A stretch of DNA of 64,000 bases from Photobacterium pectinilyticum (GTDB lineage: Bacteria; Pseudomonadota; Gammaproteobacteria; Enterobacterales; Vibrionaceae), in assembly GCF_024357955.1 (NCBI RefSeq), contig NZ_JANEYT010000021.1:17135-81134 (forward strand), in the 5' to 3' direction. This document shows, piece after piece, positions 7,921 to 17,384 of the stretch. Each line of letters starts with the position of its first letter. The first letter of the stretch is position 1. A program made the position numbers and the translations under genes. Below the pieces are notes generated by a model, which had not been told where the DNA came from, ran no database searches, and saw only the letters and a program-made list of their open reading frames with translations.

Positions 7921-9384
7921 ATGTTAACAGTATTTGGACGCCCGTTTGCAGGGGGGATACATCCTCCGACATATAAATACCTCACGAAAAGTGAGAAGAG
8001 CTCACGTCATTTTTTGCCAAAAAAAGTGTACTTATCATTAGTGTTGCGAAATGGCTCACCACTAACCCCCTTAGTTTCAGTTGGTGATGTGGTTAAAAAA
8101 GGGGAGTTAATCGCGACAGGATTGAATGATATGACAGCGCCACTTCACTCATCCGTTAATGGTGTTGTCGTGGAAATTAAACCTCATATTACTACGCATC
8201 CGGGGATGCATCACAGCCCCACTATTGTCATTGAGACCGACGGTAATAGAGGATGGGGGACCTATCATCCATCGACAGCTGTTAACCGTATTTCAAGTGA
8301 AATGATTATTGAACGGGTTAGAGGTGCCGGTGTTGTGGGTCTTGGTGGTGCCGGTTTCCCTACCGCGAAGAAAATAGAATTTGCTCGAAAAGCGGGAGTA
8401 CATACTCTTGTTATTAATGGTGGTGAATGTGAACCATACCTCACGTGTGATGACCGCTTAATGCAAGAGTATGGGGCAGATGTTATTGGCGGCATTCGCT
8501 TACTTTTAAAAGCGACAGGTGCAGAGCAAGCCATCATCGGTATAGAAGACAATAAGCGAGAAGCGATTGAGTTTTTAAGTTCGTTGTGTGAAGAAGACAA
8601 TATTAATGTCGAGGTTGTACCAAGCCTCTATCCAATGGGGTCTGAGCGCCACCTCATTAAGGCTGTGACAGGGCAAACGGTACCACTGGGCAAACTTTCG
8701 ACTGAAATTGGCATTGTGGTCAATAATGTGGCAACCGCTAAGGCTGTCTATCATGCCGTTCGTTATCAACATCCGCTGGTGAGTCGAATGGTTACCGTCT
8801 CTGGGTTAGGTGTGGAAACACCGATGAACGTCGATGTCCCTATTGGTACCACTGTCAGGGAGCTATTGGCGTATTGTGGCGGTTTTCACCCTTCAACAGA
8901 AAGACTTATTCTCGGAGGACCGATGATGGGGAGCGTAGTGACTTCTCCAGATGTGCCGTTAGATAAAAGTGCTGGTGGTTTGCTTGCATTAACAACAGAA
9001 GAGATGAACGAACGTGAGAGACAATCTTGTATACGTTGTGGTCAATGTGTTCGTGTCTGCCCAATGGGTTTAATGCCCTTCAAAATAGCCTCATTTAGCC
9101 GCGTCTCAGATTTTAAGGGGGCAGAGTCCAGCGGGGTTAATCACTGTCTGAGCTGTGGTGCATGCAGTTATATTTGCCCTTCAAGCATTCCCCTCGTTCA
9201 ATTCTTTCAACACACAAAAGGTGTTTTGCGCAGTCGTAAGATGCAAGAAGACAAGACGGAGCGCGTTAGACAATTACGTGATGCAAAGGTTATTCGTATG
9301 GCCAAGGAAGCAGAACTGAAAAAAGCAGCCAAAGCGGCCAAACCCAAGCGTCGCCGTCAACGTCGTGACAAGGAGGTTTCATGA
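7921..9384 (+). CDS. rnfC: RnfC, NADH-oxidising subunit of Rnf
   Basis: Protein of 487 residues. It has an N-terminal barrel-sandwich region, an FMN/NADH-binding domain related to NuoF (GLGGAGFPTAKK near residue 140 and the GGECEPY segment) and two ferredoxin motifs (CIRCGQCVRVCP and CLSCGACSYICP) near residues 370-425. The tail is short and basic (KAAKAAKPKRRRQRR), without the long Ala/Lys-rich extension of enterobacterial RsxC, so the length suits nif-type RnfC. Its stop overlaps the rnfD start by 4 bases. Confidence 0.95.
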   Translation: MLTVFGRPFAGGIHPPTYKYLTKSEKSSRHFLPKKVYLSLVLRNGSPLTPLVSVGDVVKKGELIATGLNDMTAPLHSSVNGVVVEIKPHITTHPGMHHSPTIVIETDGNRGWGTYHPSTAVNRISSEMIIERVRGAGVVGLGGAGFPTAKKIEFARKAGVHTLVINGGECEPYLTCDDRLMQEYGADVIGGIRLLLKATGAEQAIIGIEDNKREAIEFLSSLCEEDNINVEVVPSLYPMGSERHLIKAVTGQTVPLGKLSTEIGIVVNNVATAKAVYHAVRYQHPLVSRMVTVSGLGVETPMNVDVPIGTTVRELLAYCGGFHPSTERLILGGPMMGSVVTSPDVPLDKSAGGLLALTTEEMNERERQSCIRCGQCVRVCPMGLMPFKIASFSRVSDFKGAESSGVNHCLSCGACSYICPSSIPLVQFFQHTKGVLRSRKMQEDKTERVRQLRDAKVIRMAKEAELKKAAKAAKPKRRRQRRDKEVS

Positions 9385-10403
9385 TTAATTACCAACCAGA
9401 TAGCGGGCCGTTCACTCATAACGATCGGTCGAGTACGCACCTTATGTATCAAGTTATCTTGGCACTGCTCCCTGCAACCATATTTGGTATTTACCTGTTC
9501 GGCATGCAAGCGGCAATGACGTTGATTGCGTGCGGATTGGCATGTATTGCAACAGAAGCGCTCTGTTTGTTTATTATGCGTAAACGTGTTGTGGCTTGTT
9601 TAGATGGCTCTGCATTATTAACAGGGTGGCTATTGGCGATGAGCTTGCCACCACATTTCCCGCCGATTCTGTGTGCGGTAGGTGGTGCATTTGCCATTGT
9701 GATTGGTAAGCAATGTTACGGTGGGCTGGGACAAAACCTTTTTAATCCAGCGATGCTAGGGCGCGTGATGTTGTTGATCTGTTTTCCATTAGAGATGACT
9801 GATTGGAGTGTCCCTTTTTCACAAGCTGATGTTGTCGTCGATGACAACATGATCCAGACATGGTTACATTTTGATGGCATGACGTCAGCGACGATACTCG
9901 GGGAATTTGCAAGTCATCATGGCAGTGGCTTAATACCTTCACCAGCGATGGCATTAGGGCACCATGCGGGGAGCTTCGGTGAAACATCTAGCGTGTTGTT
10001 ACTACTGGGCGGTGTGTTTCTCATATATCGTCGCATTATTCACTGGGCTATTCCGGTGAGTTTCCTATCGATATTATTGCTTATCTCCTGTGTGACTTAT
10101 TACTTGTTTCCTCTGATGTTTGGAGGCGCTGCTCTCCATTTTGCCCCACCTTCAATACATATTTTTTCAGGAGCAACATTGCTGGCTGCATTCTTTATTA
10201 TTACTGACTTAGTCACATCACCCACCACACAGAAAGGGCAGTTGGTCTATGGTGGGCTGACGGCGCTATTGGTGTGGGCAATTCGTTCTTTTGGCAGTTA
10301 TCCAGAAGGCGTCGCTTTTGCCGTATTACTGATGAACTGCATGAGTCCGATAATTGAGCAGCTTTGCCAACCGAAACCCTTTGGTAGTCAGGAGGCTGTA
10401 TGA
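9381..10403 (+). CDS. rnfD: RnfD, flavinylated membrane subunit of Rnf
   Basis: Integral membrane protein of 340 residues related to NqrB. It has many hydrophobic segments. SGAT at about residue 264 ([16 protein letters not shown]) is the covalent FMN attachment motif. GGAGG lies ahead of the ATG and the start overlaps the rnfC stop; the end overlaps the rnfG start (ATGA), so the operon is tightly coupled. Confidence 0.95.
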   Translation: MINYQPDSGPFTHNDRSSTHLMYQVILALLPATIFGIYLFGMQAAMTLIACGLACIATEALCLFIMRKRVVACLDGSALLTGWLLAMSLPPHFPPILCAVGGAFAIVIGKQCYGGLGQNLFNPAMLGRVMLLICFPLEMTDWSVPFSQADVVVDDNMIQTWLHFDGMTSATILGEFASHHGSGLIPSPAMALGHHAGSFGETSSVLLLLGGVFLIYRRIIHWAIPVSFLSILLLISCVTYYLFPLMFGGAALHFAPPSIHIFSGATLLAAFFIITDLVTSPTTQKGQLVYGGLTALLVWAIRSFGSYPEGVAFAVLLMNCMSPIIEQLCQPKPFGSQEAV

Positions 10404-11002
10404 GGCTAGAAAGCTTATTTTCTCACCGTGATGCATTGCCTAATCAAGCGTTGGTCTTGGGGGCTGCAATGGGCGTTGCAACGGCATTATTGCTTGGCTT
10501 AAGCCAACATGTTACTCCGATTATTGATGCGTTGAAGACGCAAGAGCAACGTGAAACGATCAGTGAGGTATTACCGCTGGTCACGTTATCAGAAGAATTC
10601 CGCCCTCAATCTCGTCGCTTTGAGTTTGATGGTGTTGCTTATGATCTCTTTTCATTTGAGGGTGGCTATTGGGTTGTGACCGGGCAGACCATAGGCTATG
10701 GGGGCAAAATGGACTTGATGGTTGGCACTGATTCACAGGGCGTAATTCAAGGTGTACGCGTTTTACAACACAGTGAAACACCAGGCTTAGGAGACAAGAT
10801 TGAACTTTCTAAAAGTGATTGGATCCTTTCTTTTAATCAACGCTCATTAATGAATACAGAACGCTGGAAAGTAAAAAAAGAAGGGGGAGAGTTTGACCAG
10901 TTTAGTGGCGCCACGATTACCCCCAGAGCTGTTGTGAATGGTGTTCATCATATGTTGCAAGCACTTGAATATGAGGAAGGGGTTAATCATGACAAGCTAT
11001 AA
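10400..11002 (+). CDS. rnfG: RnfG, FMN-binding periplasmic-side subunit of Rnf
   Basis: Protein of 200 residues with a single N-terminal membrane helix (about 15-38) and a periplasmic FMN-binding domain. The flavin transferase site D-x-x-S-G-A-T (DQFSGATIT) is at about residue 169, with the family segments [11 protein letters not shown] and [10 protein letters not shown] before it. It overlaps rnfD by 4 bases and rnfE by 14 bases. Confidence 0.95.
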   Translation: MRLESLFSHRDALPNQALVLGAAMGVATALLLGLSQHVTPIIDALKTQEQRETISEVLPLVTLSEEFRPQSRRFEFDGVAYDLFSFEGGYWVVTGQTIGYGGKMDLMVGTDSQGVIQGVRVLQHSETPGLGDKIELSKSDWILSFNQRSLMNTERWKVKKEGGEFDQFSGATITPRAVVNGVHHMLQALEYEEGVNHDKL

Positions 11003-11651
11003 GGAAATAATTAAAGGCGGGGTGTGGGATAATAATATTGTTCTGAGCCAATCTCTTGCTCTATGCCCATTGTTAGCGGTAACAAGTACTGCAACAAATG
11101 GTCTAGGTCTTGGGATAGCGACGCTGTTTGTCATGGTATTTGCCAGTATCTTAACGTCGCTTGCAAAACCTATTGTAAGTAGAGCTATTCGAATTCCTGT
11201 TAATGTACTGATTATTGCCACGCTAGTGACTTCTACTGACCTACTGCTTAATGCCTACTTTTATCCATTGCATAAAGTGTTGGGGTTATTTATTCCTTTG
11301 ATCGTGACCAATTGCGCCATCCTGGGGCGTGTTGAAGCATTTGCTACAAAAAATAAGGTTATTCCGAGTGCTGTGGATGCCTTAGCGATGGGGTTTGGTT
11401 TTTGTTGGGTATTGGTGGTTTTAGGTGGGGTGAGAGAAGTCATCGGTAGCGGTACCCTCTTTTCAAATGCGAGCTTAATGCTTGGTGAAAAATTCTATTT
11501 TATTGAACAGACCATTATTCCGAATTATCGCGGATTTTTACTCGCAATTTTACCACCTGGTGGATTCATTGCGATTGGCTTACTTCTTGGTTTAAAAAAT
11601 AGTTTAGAGCGATTAAAAGATAAAAGTCAGCAAACTGTGGAGGTTATGTGA
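10989..11651 (+). CDS. rnfE: RnfE, membrane subunit of Rnf
   Basis: Integral membrane protein of 220 residues, paralogue of RnfA. It begins [16 protein letters not shown], the typical RnfE N-terminus, and the conserved Cys-containing segments [10 protein letters not shown] and VTNCAILGR are present. The start inside the end of rnfG is chosen from this match and the GAGG ahead of it (GAGGAAGGGG). The stop overlaps the rnfH ATG by 1 base (TGATG). Confidence 0.94.
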   Translation: MTSYKEIIKGGVWDNNIVLSQSLALCPLLAVTSTATNGLGLGIATLFVMVFASILTSLAKPIVSRAIRIPVNVLIIATLVTSTDLLLNAYFYPLHKVLGLFIPLIVTNCAILGRVEAFATKNKVIPSAVDALAMGFGFCWVLVVLGGVREVIGSGTLFSNASLMLGEKFYFIEQTIIPNYRGFLLAILPPGGFIAIGLLLGLKNSLERLKDKSQQTVEVM

Positions 11652-11905
11652 TGAATGTGAGCGTTGTATATGCATTACCTTCACGTCAAGCATGGCTGCC
11701 AGTAACGTTGGCAGACGAAGCAACGGTTTTAATGGCGATCCAGCAATCAGGGATTTTAAATTTATTTCCTGACATCGATCTTTCAGTTCAGAAAGTGGGG
11801 GTTTTTGGCAAAATGAAGGCTCTGGATGCGGTGATAGAGGAAGGCGACCGTATTGAAATCTATCGCCCAATTGTATGGAAGCCAACGGATGACGATGAGT
11901 TGTAA
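11651..11905 (+). CDS. rnfH: RnfH family protein
   Basis: Small ubiquitin-like (beta-grasp) protein of 84 residues. The start [18 protein letters not shown] and the tail motif EGDRIEIYRPI are typical of RnfH/YfjF. The molecular role of RnfH is not settled; it ends the nif-linked rnf operon here as in Azotobacter and Rhodobacter. The ATG at 11651 overlaps the rnfE stop; a GTG one codon earlier is also in frame. Confidence 0.88.
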   Translation: MNVSVVYALPSRQAWLPVTLADEATVLMAIQQSGILNLFPDIDLSVQKVGVFGKMKALDAVIEEGDRIEIYRPIVWKPTDDDEL

Positions 11906-12042
11906 GCTTTGTGACAATTTGTCTTAAATAATTCAAGATGTGTTTGTAAGTGATTGTTTTTAAATGGTTAACTTATGGCTTGAAAATTGAAAGATACCTG
12001 TTGTGTAACGACATTATCTTAGAGTATTACAAGGAGTAGTTT

Positions 12043-12570
12043 ATGGCGAGTATAGGTGTATTTTTTGGAACGGATACTGGCAGCACCCGAAAGGTCGCAA
12101 AGTTGATAGCGCAAGCGCTAGATGCTGAAAAACCATTGAATATTAATCGAGTTACAGCGGCAGATCTTGATAAGTATGATTATTTAGTTTTTGGAACGCC
12201 TACTTTGGGAGAGGGACAGTTACCAGGGCTGGAAGCTGACTGTATGTCTGAAAGTTGGGCTGAGTTTATTGAAGCTAATGATGAGTTAGATTTAGCGGGG
12301 AAAACCGTGGCTCTGTTTGGGTTAGGCGATCAGGTTAACTATGCGAATGAGTTTGTTGATGGGTTAGGTGAGCTCTATGATTATGTCGATGAGTGTGGCG
12401 CGACGCTGATCGGTGAAACATCTACTGATGGATATAATTTTAATGAGTCCGCAGCCGTTGTTGAGGATAAATTTGTTGGCCTTGTGATCGATAAAGATAA
12501 TCAGAGCAGCCTGACTGAAGAGAGAGTAGCGCATTGGGTTGAACAGATAAAAGCGGAGTTTGCTGCTTAA
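12043..12570 (+). CDS. nifF: NifF-type flavodoxin
   Basis: Long-chain flavodoxin of 175 residues. The FMN phosphate loop FGTDTGSTRKVA is at residues 9-20, FGTPTLGEGQ is the 50s loop, and LFGLGDQ.NYANEF is the 90s loop with its Tyr. The insertion that defines long-chain flavodoxins is present. NifF delivers electrons to nitrogenase reductase. AAGGAG precedes the ATG. It lies 137 bases after rnfH and ends at a hairpin terminator. Its own promoter is unclear: a TGGCTT-N5-TTGAA string at 11976-11991 resembles sigma54 but lacks the -12 GC. A general flavodoxin (FldA) is the alternative; context favours NifF. Confidence 0.85.
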   Translation: MASIGVFFGTDTGSTRKVAKLIAQALDAEKPLNINRVTAADLDKYDYLVFGTPTLGEGQLPGLEADCMSESWAEFIEANDELDLAGKTVALFGLGDQVNYANEFVDGLGELYDYVDECGATLIGETSTDGYNFNESAAVVEDKFVGLVIDKDNQSSLTEERVAHWVEQIKAEFAA

Positions 12571-12633
12571 CGTTCATTATCGTTTATTCTCTTATGCATG
12601 AATGGTCGTTTAACTGATCTTGTGTTATTGAAA

Positions 12634-12661
12634 ATAAAGAGTAGGACTTCCTGCTCTTTAT
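12634..12661 (+). terminator. Hairpin terminator after nifF
   Basis: A 12-base inverted repeat (ATAAAGAGTAGG / CCTGCTCTTTAT, one mismatch) with a 4-base loop lies 64 bases after the nifF stop. The 3' arm is U-rich, but no long separate T run follows. Confidence 0.55.
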
Positions 12662-12799
12662 GTGTGTCTAAATGAGGACTAATTTAGAGAGCGTTTTCTT
12701 CATTAAGAACATGACATATAAACGGCCAATTCGCTAAGTCTTTACGGTGGTATAAAGGTATTTTGGAGGGATGATAAAACGAAGAGTAAATGAAGTAAT

Positions 12800-13707
12800 A
12801 ATGTTAATGTTATTCAGTTAAGTTTGGGGCTGTTAACCGTAGGATGTTTTCTTTTTGTCCCTGCCTCTTCATTGTTTTCATATCCGCTTTTTTTGCTGGC
12901 AATTTTTGTGCTGGCATCTGGTGTCGCAGCACTACAAGTTGCTGCAACCCCCTTCGCCGTCTCGCTTGGACCTGTTGAAACGGCGGCGTCAAGGTTAACG
13001 TTTTGTTCATCGATAAATTCGGTCGGGACAACACTGGCCTCTGCACTTGGTATGGGTGTGTTCATGGCTGCATTAGTGAAGGGAGTAGAAGAAGCTGTGG
13101 GGTCAGTTCAGTTACCCTACATGATGATTGGAGGCGTGGCGTTGTTATTGGCGATGACGCTTCGCTTACTGCCTAAACAAGCCGATGAAAAGAGCACTCT
13201 AGCAGATAGTTGTTGGCAAGATTTGTTATCACATCGAACGTTTTTGTATGGAGTGGTGGCTATTTTTTGCTATGTGGGGGCGAGGTGGCTTTAGGTACTT
13301 TCCTAATAAGCTATCTTACCAGTGGTGAAGTATTGTCGTTAGCGTCACCTAGCGCTGGTGTTTTTGTGTCCTTGTATTGGGGTGGGGCATTGTTTGGCCG
13401 GTTATTTGGTAGCATTGTCCTGAAGAAGATCAACGCAACCAAGATACTTCAACTAAATGCTGTTGTTGCTATCGGGTTGGTGGTTGTAGCTGTTGTGTTT
13501 CCCGGACTTTTTGGAGCTTGGTGCCTGACTTTGGCTGGAAAAGCTTCTGCCATCTTGATTATGTGTGGTGTTGGAGGTGCGGCGCTTCCACTTATCCAAG
13601 CTCTTTTTGCAGATAAGATTGGGTTATTACTCTCGTTTTGTGTTCCTGTTGTGGGTTATGCAGTTATTCTTATTTATGCTTATAGCAGTAGGAAATGGAG
13701 ATATTAG
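12800..13707 (+). pseudogene. Degenerate sugar MFS transporter (FucP/GluP-like)
   Basis: Two overlapping frames match one major-facilitator protein of the fucose/glucose-galactose type. The first (from about 12812) begins inside a helix near the third membrane segment (LGLLTVGCFLFVP) and carries LQVAATPFAVSLGP. It runs to about 13281, where one base appears lost in the run before GCGAGG. The second frame then gives EVALGTFLISYLTSGE, the family motif after that helix. There is no start codon with a ribosome site for the 5' end, so both the first ~80 residues and frame integrity are gone. It lies just past nifF at the edge of the nif segment. Confidence 0.8.
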
Positions 13708-13758
13708 ATAACTCTAACTTTGTCAGAATAAGTCCTTACTGTTTCGTGTGTAATGACT

Positions 13759-13789
13759 AAGCCGCTGGGGAGAACCAGCGGCTTTTTTT
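13759..13789 (+). terminator. Intrinsic terminator
   Basis: AAGCCGCTGG and CCAGCGGCTT form a 10-bp stem with a short loop followed by seven T residues. It lies 52 bases after the MFS pseudogene and probably was its terminator. Confidence 0.85.
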
Positions 13790-13802
13790 GTTTCTGCTCT
13801 AG

Positions 13803-13923
13803 TTATACCAACCTACATAAATGTTTGATCAGTCTGGCAGGTTAAAATCACTGTTCTCTGCCTTGATAACAACGATTTTTCCAGTGCAAATACTTGATCA
13901 ACTACTTATCCAGATTGGTATTA
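13803..13923. repeat. Dispersed hairpin repeat, copy 1 (without inner cassette)
   Basis: About 121 bases from TTATACCAACCTACATAAAT to CAGATTGGTATTAG. The ends are imperfect inverted repeats and the whole unit can fold back on itself. Similar copies lie at 22322, 26089, 40566 and 60858. This copy runs directly from CTGTTCTCTG into CCTTGATAAC, lacking the ~46-base inner cassette of three others. It lies just downstream of tctA. Confidence 0.8.
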
Positions 13924-13928
13924 GATGA

Positions 13929-15422
13929 CTAAGGCGTCACAGCATTCTGTTCCTGCTTCTTCTTGAGCTTCATCGTCGAGTAAACCGAGAATACAGCCAA
14001 CACAATGAATGCAAGGGCAATAGGACGTTCATACAAGAATGACCAGCTGCCATCAAACATCAATAGCGATTTCCTCAGGTTTGTCTCTGCCATCGGCCCG
14101 AGAATGATGGCCAACAAGATTGGGGATGAAGGGATCTCCATCTTATTGAGGATAAAGCCGAATAAACCAAAGCCAATTGCGATACCCACATCAAACATCG
14201 AGTTGTTAATGGCGTAGGCACCTATTACTGACAAGAAGATGATAATAGGGATCATGATGATCTTCGGTACTTCAATGATCCGACAGAAAAAGCGGATACC
14301 CAGTAGGCCGATGAGCAACATGATAATGTTGGCAACCAACATTGAGCTGAATACACCGTAGACCACTTCAGGGTTCTGGCTGAACAGTAATGGCCCTGGT
14401 GTCAAACCTTGTACAATCAAAGCGCCAAGTAAGACTGCCGCAACGGCATCCCCCGGAACACCCAGTGTAAGCAGTGGGACCAATGAACCGCCAGTAACAC
14501 CGTTATTACCGGCTTCTGCAGCGGCTAAACCATGTACCGAACCTTTACCAAATTCATCAGGGTTCTTGGCTGAGCGTTTGGCTTCGTTGTAGCAAACGAA
14601 CGCCGAAATATCGGCACCAGCTCCTGGTACTGAGCCAATAGACGTTCCCATCAAGCCACTTTTGATCGCTGTTGGCAGCATGGTTTTTAGGTCGTTTTTA
14701 CTCAGTAGCTTATGGTCAAATTTAGGTGGTGCGCTTTTCTTCTGAGTATGTAATTTCTCAAGCTGGTTGAGGCCTTCTGAGATAGCAAATAAGCCAATCA
14801 GAACCGGAATGACATTGATGCCGCTATACAAGTCCATCACATCAAAGGTAAAGCGCGGCACACTGCTGATTGGATCAAGGCCAACGGTGGAAATCAGCAA
14901 ACCAATGCTACCGGCTAATAATCCTTTCAGTATGTTTTTCGATGACACACTGGCAATAATGGTTAAACCGAACAGAGCAAGTGCGAAGTATTCTGGGGCA
15001 TTGAATTTAAGAGCAAAATCAGCCAAAAGCGGAGCAATGGCAATCAATACAATGGTACTGATCAACCCGCCGATAAAAGACGCTACTGCAGAAATACTCA
15101 GGGCTCGAGCTGCCTGGCCTTTAGCTGCCAGAGTATGTCCGTCAAGCACAGTCGCGGCTGAGGCTGGTGTTCCCGGTGTTTTGAGCAAAATAGCTGCTAT
15201 TGAACCGCCGTAAATACCACCGATATACACACCGATCAGCATAACAAGTGCTGCAGTAGGCTCCATACCGAAGGTAAAAGGCAGTAGGATAGCAACCCCC
15301 ATGGTAGCTGTTAAGCCAGGTAGGGCACCAAGGATAATACCACCCAGCACGCCGAAGACCAGGACGGGAAAGACGCTTGGGCTAAAGGCCGTTAGAAGGC
15401 CTGAAAATAGATGTTCTAACAT
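13929..15422 (-). CDS. TctA-family large membrane subunit of a tripartite tricarboxylate transporter
   Basis: Membrane protein of 497 residues with about 12 hydrophobic segments. Tct systems import carboxylates with an extracytoplasmic binding protein (TctC), a small (TctB) and a large (TctA) membrane subunit. Family segments seen are GALPGLTATMGVAILLPFTF near residue 33, the glycine-rich YIGGIYGGSIAAILL, and GSVPGAGADISAFVCYN near residue 265. The start is the ATG at 15422 (MLEHLFSGL); longer frames add residues that overlap tctB. Last of tctC-tctB-tctA. Substrate cannot be told from sequence; citrate-like carboxylates are typical. Confidence 0.9.
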   Translation of the reverse strand: MLEHLFSGLLTAFSPSVFPVLVFGVLGGIILGALPGLTATMGVAILLPFTFGMEPTAALVMLIGVYIGGIYGGSIAAILLKTPGTPASAATVLDGHTLAAKGQAARALSISAVASFIGGLISTIVLIAIAPLLADFALKFNAPEYFALALFGLTIIASVSSKNILKGLLAGSIGLLISTVGLDPISSVPRFTFDVMDLYSGINVIPVLIGLFAISEGLNQLEKLHTQKKSAPPKFDHKLLSKNDLKTMLPTAIKSGLMGTSIGSVPGAGADISAFVCYNEAKRSAKNPDEFGKGSVHGLAAAEAGNNGVTGGSLVPLLTLGVPGDAVAAVLLGALIVQGLTPGPLLFSQNPEVVYGVFSSMLVANIIMLLIGLLGIRFFCRIIEVPKIIMIPIIIFLSVIGAYAINNSMFDVGIAIGFGLFGFILNKMEIPSSPILLAIILGPMAETNLRKSLLMFDGSWSFLYERPIALAFIVLAVFSVYSTMKLKKKQEQNAVTP

Positions 15423-15432
15423 AAGCAGACTC

Positions 15433-15894
15433 TTACAAAATGATGCCATCAGGAAGTGCGATTACAAACACTTCGCCGAATAAGTAATAAACAGAAAAAA
15501 CAAAAACGGCTGCAATCACATAATAGAGAGGTTTCTTCACCTTGAAGTAAATAAGATACAGGGTGAAGGCAATAAGGCTTGCAAACAGATAGCCGAGAAT
15601 GTGAATTAAGAAAGCATAGCCAATCAGGTAAGTGACACCAAAAATAGAGAGTTTAGAGAAAAGTGGCTCTTCATGATCTATTTGTGCGTTTTTCTTGAGT
15701 TTCGTTTGTTGCCAGTGTTGGAAAATTAATACTGTCGAGATAACCATCATGGCGATGACCACCACAGTTGGAAAAAAAGCGGCATCGACACTGGCATCTT
15801 GAAACATGGGTTTGTCGAATTGGCTAATAATAAAGAGGGAGGCGGCACCTAATAAAATGATCAGGGACGGGAAAAGAAAGTTTCTATTCAGCAT
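15433..15894 (-). CDS. TctB-family small membrane subunit
   Basis: Protein of 153 residues with four predicted membrane helices, the TctB pattern. The start is the ATG at 15894, with AAGGA 8 bases ahead; an upstream ATG sits right after AGG and is less likely. Sequence identity in this family is low, so the call rests on topology, size and position between tctC and tctA. Confidence 0.8.
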   Translation of the reverse strand: MLNRNFLFPSLIILLGAASLFIISQFDKPMFQDASVDAAFFPTVVVIAMMVISTVLIFQHWQQTKLKKNAQIDHEEPLFSKLSIFGVTYLIGYAFLIHILGYLFASLIAFTLYLIYFKVKKPLYYVIAAVFVFSVYYLFGEVFVIALPDGIIL

Positions 15895-15922
15895 AGAATC
15901 CATCCTTGTGGTGAACGAGTAC

Positions 15923-15952
15923 AAAAAAATAGAGCCAGCACGGGCTGGCTCC
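15923..15952 (-). terminator. Intercistronic terminator between tctC and tctB
   Basis: On the minus strand GAGCCAGC-CCGT-GCTGGCTC is followed by TATTTTTTT, a perfect 8-bp stem. It lies 9 bases after the tctC stop and inside the operon, so it probably causes partial termination, giving more binding protein than membrane subunits. Confidence 0.8.
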
Positions 15953-15960
15953 TTACAAAA

Positions 15961-16887
15961 TTAGTTAATTAGCGTGCCTAGGGCTTGAGTATCTTCGTAA
16001 ACAAACTTAGTAAACTCTTCGGCGTTGAGATTGTGAATGGTCATCGCGCCAGTAGCCATGAATGACTTGAACTCTTCGCTAGCCATCGCTTCGTCAAATG
16101 CTGCACCCAGTTTTTCAATAATGTGGTCAGGAGTGTCTTTAGGTGCACCGATACCGCGCCATGTACCTGTCACGACATCTACACCTTGCTCTTTCAGTGT
16201 TGGAACGTCTTTAATAAACGAGATACGTTCATCGGACATCACACCAAGGGCTTTTAGCTGGCCTGAACGAAGTTGGGCAATCGCCTCGCCTGGTGTCACC
16301 ATGGTGACATCAGTGTGGTTGCCAAGAACCGCTGGGATTGCTTCAGACGCACCGTTATAAGGAATCGCGTTTAGTTTAATATCTTGGTCTTTCTCAAGTG
16401 CCATTAGGTAGAAGTTTGGCGCAGCGGTTGAAGCAAACTTCACTTTACCCGGCTCTTTTTTGGCTTCTTCAATCAAATCGTTGATGCTGTTGTACGGGCT
16501 ATCGGCTGCAACTAGAACAACGGCTGGGTCTAGGTTAACCATGCGGATCAGCTTGAAATCATCAGCCGTATGGCGCATTAAGCCCATTTGTGGCAGTGAG
16601 GCTATTTCACGTGTAACAACAGTCAGGGTATAACCATCGGCACGTTGCTGGGCACCAAAGCTCATCCCTACTGCACCTGCACCACCGGTACGGTTCATGA
16701 CGGCAATATTTTGGCCCAGAACATCTTTGGCGCTATTGGCCAACGTACGGCCCACCGCATCTGTACCACCACCGGCACCAAAAGGCACAACCAAGCGGAT
16801 ATTCTTTGTTGGATAATCAGCAGCCATTGCTGTTGCTGAAGCCAATACACCTGCGGTAACCATGACTGCTTTTAGTAATTTATTCAT
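15961..16887 (-). CDS. TctC-family (Bug) extracytoplasmic solute-binding protein
   Basis: Protein of 308 residues with a signal peptide ending ATAMAADYPTK (cleavage near residue 22). The Bug-family start (YPTKNIRLVVPFGAGGGTDA) and the loop after it, which contacts ligand carboxylates, are clear. It catches the substrate in the periplasm and delivers it to TctA/TctB. The gene comes before tctB with a hairpin terminator in the gap. Confidence 0.9.
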   Translation of the reverse strand: MNKLLKAVMVTAGVLASATAMAADYPTKNIRLVVPFGAGGGTDAVGRTLANSAKDVLGQNIAVMNRTGGAGAVGMSFGAQQRADGYTLTVVTREIASLPQMGLMRHTADDFKLIRMVNLDPAVVLVAADSPYNSINDLIEEAKKEPGKVKFASTAAPNFYLMALEKDQDIKLNAIPYNGASEAIPAVLGNHTDVTMVTPGEAIAQLRSGQLKALGVMSDERISFIKDVPTLKEQGVDVVTGTWRGIGAPKDTPDHIIEKLGAAFDEAMASEEFKSFMATGAMTIHNLNAEEFTKFVYEDTQALGTLIN

Positions 16888-16904
16888 ATTATTAATACCT
16901 ATTG

Positions 16905-17384
16905 TTATTTTTCACATCGGTAAGTTTGAGTTGGATTTTCAATTTTTTGAGTTTGGTAGTCGTTGATAGTCAGTTGCTCAATGGCGAGGGCGATCCATCC
17001 ACTGATCAGCATGTCATACCACTGTTGTACGCCGCTGCAGGCCACGACGACATTGCCGTAGACAAAGGAGCCGTAAAACAGCACATCGTCATCGCGCAAT
17101 GATGATGGGTGGCTCGTTTGATGATTGATGTTGGCCTGAGAATCACGCCAAGCCTGCTGGGCTTTTTTACGAGCAAGTTGGTCAAAAGGAATCGTCCATG
17201 TATCCGGTTGGCCAATAGAGGTTTCAACTAAAATGGCTTCTTCAAAGCTGGCCTCCCACGGCTTAATGCGGGGATCCATAACAACGATATGCAGTTCTTG
17301 TCGGTTGGTTCTTGAGAATAGGCGCTCAATGGCTGGCCTAACGAGTTCAATTGCATCTAGAGCAATTTTTTTATGCGTGTTCAT
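16905..17384 (-). CDS. Conserved unknown protein, possibly GlcG/HbpS-like
   Basis: Cytoplasmic-looking protein of 159 residues with no signal peptide or membrane helix. The order of elements resembles the GlcG/HbpS fold: an N-terminal helix (IALDAIELVRPAIERLF), a strand ending in HIVVMDP, a helix ARKKAQQAWR, and a C-terminal strand-helix unit (VVVACSGVQQWYDML). Identity is weak, so this is a fold-level guess. It lies 17 bases upstream of tctC on the same strand and is probably the first gene of that operon. AAGG abuts the ATG. Confidence 0.5.
   Translation of the reverse strand: MNTHKKIALDAIELVRPAIERLFSRTNRQELHIVVMDPRIKPWEASFEEAILVETSIGQPDTWTIPFDQLARKKAQQAWRDSQANINHQTSHPSSLRDDDVLFYGSFVYGNVVVACSGVQQWYDMLISGWIALAIEQLTINDYQTQKIENPTQTYRCEK

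Noticed and set aside
11976..11991. Sigma54 promoter for nifF (TGGCTT-N5-TTGAA)
   Set aside because: The -12 element lacks the required GC, and the nearest TGT/ACA pair (TGT-N9-ACA) has the wrong spacing.
12043..12570. Flavodoxin as general FldA
   Set aside because: Not excluded, but its place after rnf and nifLA and in the same direction makes NifF more likely.
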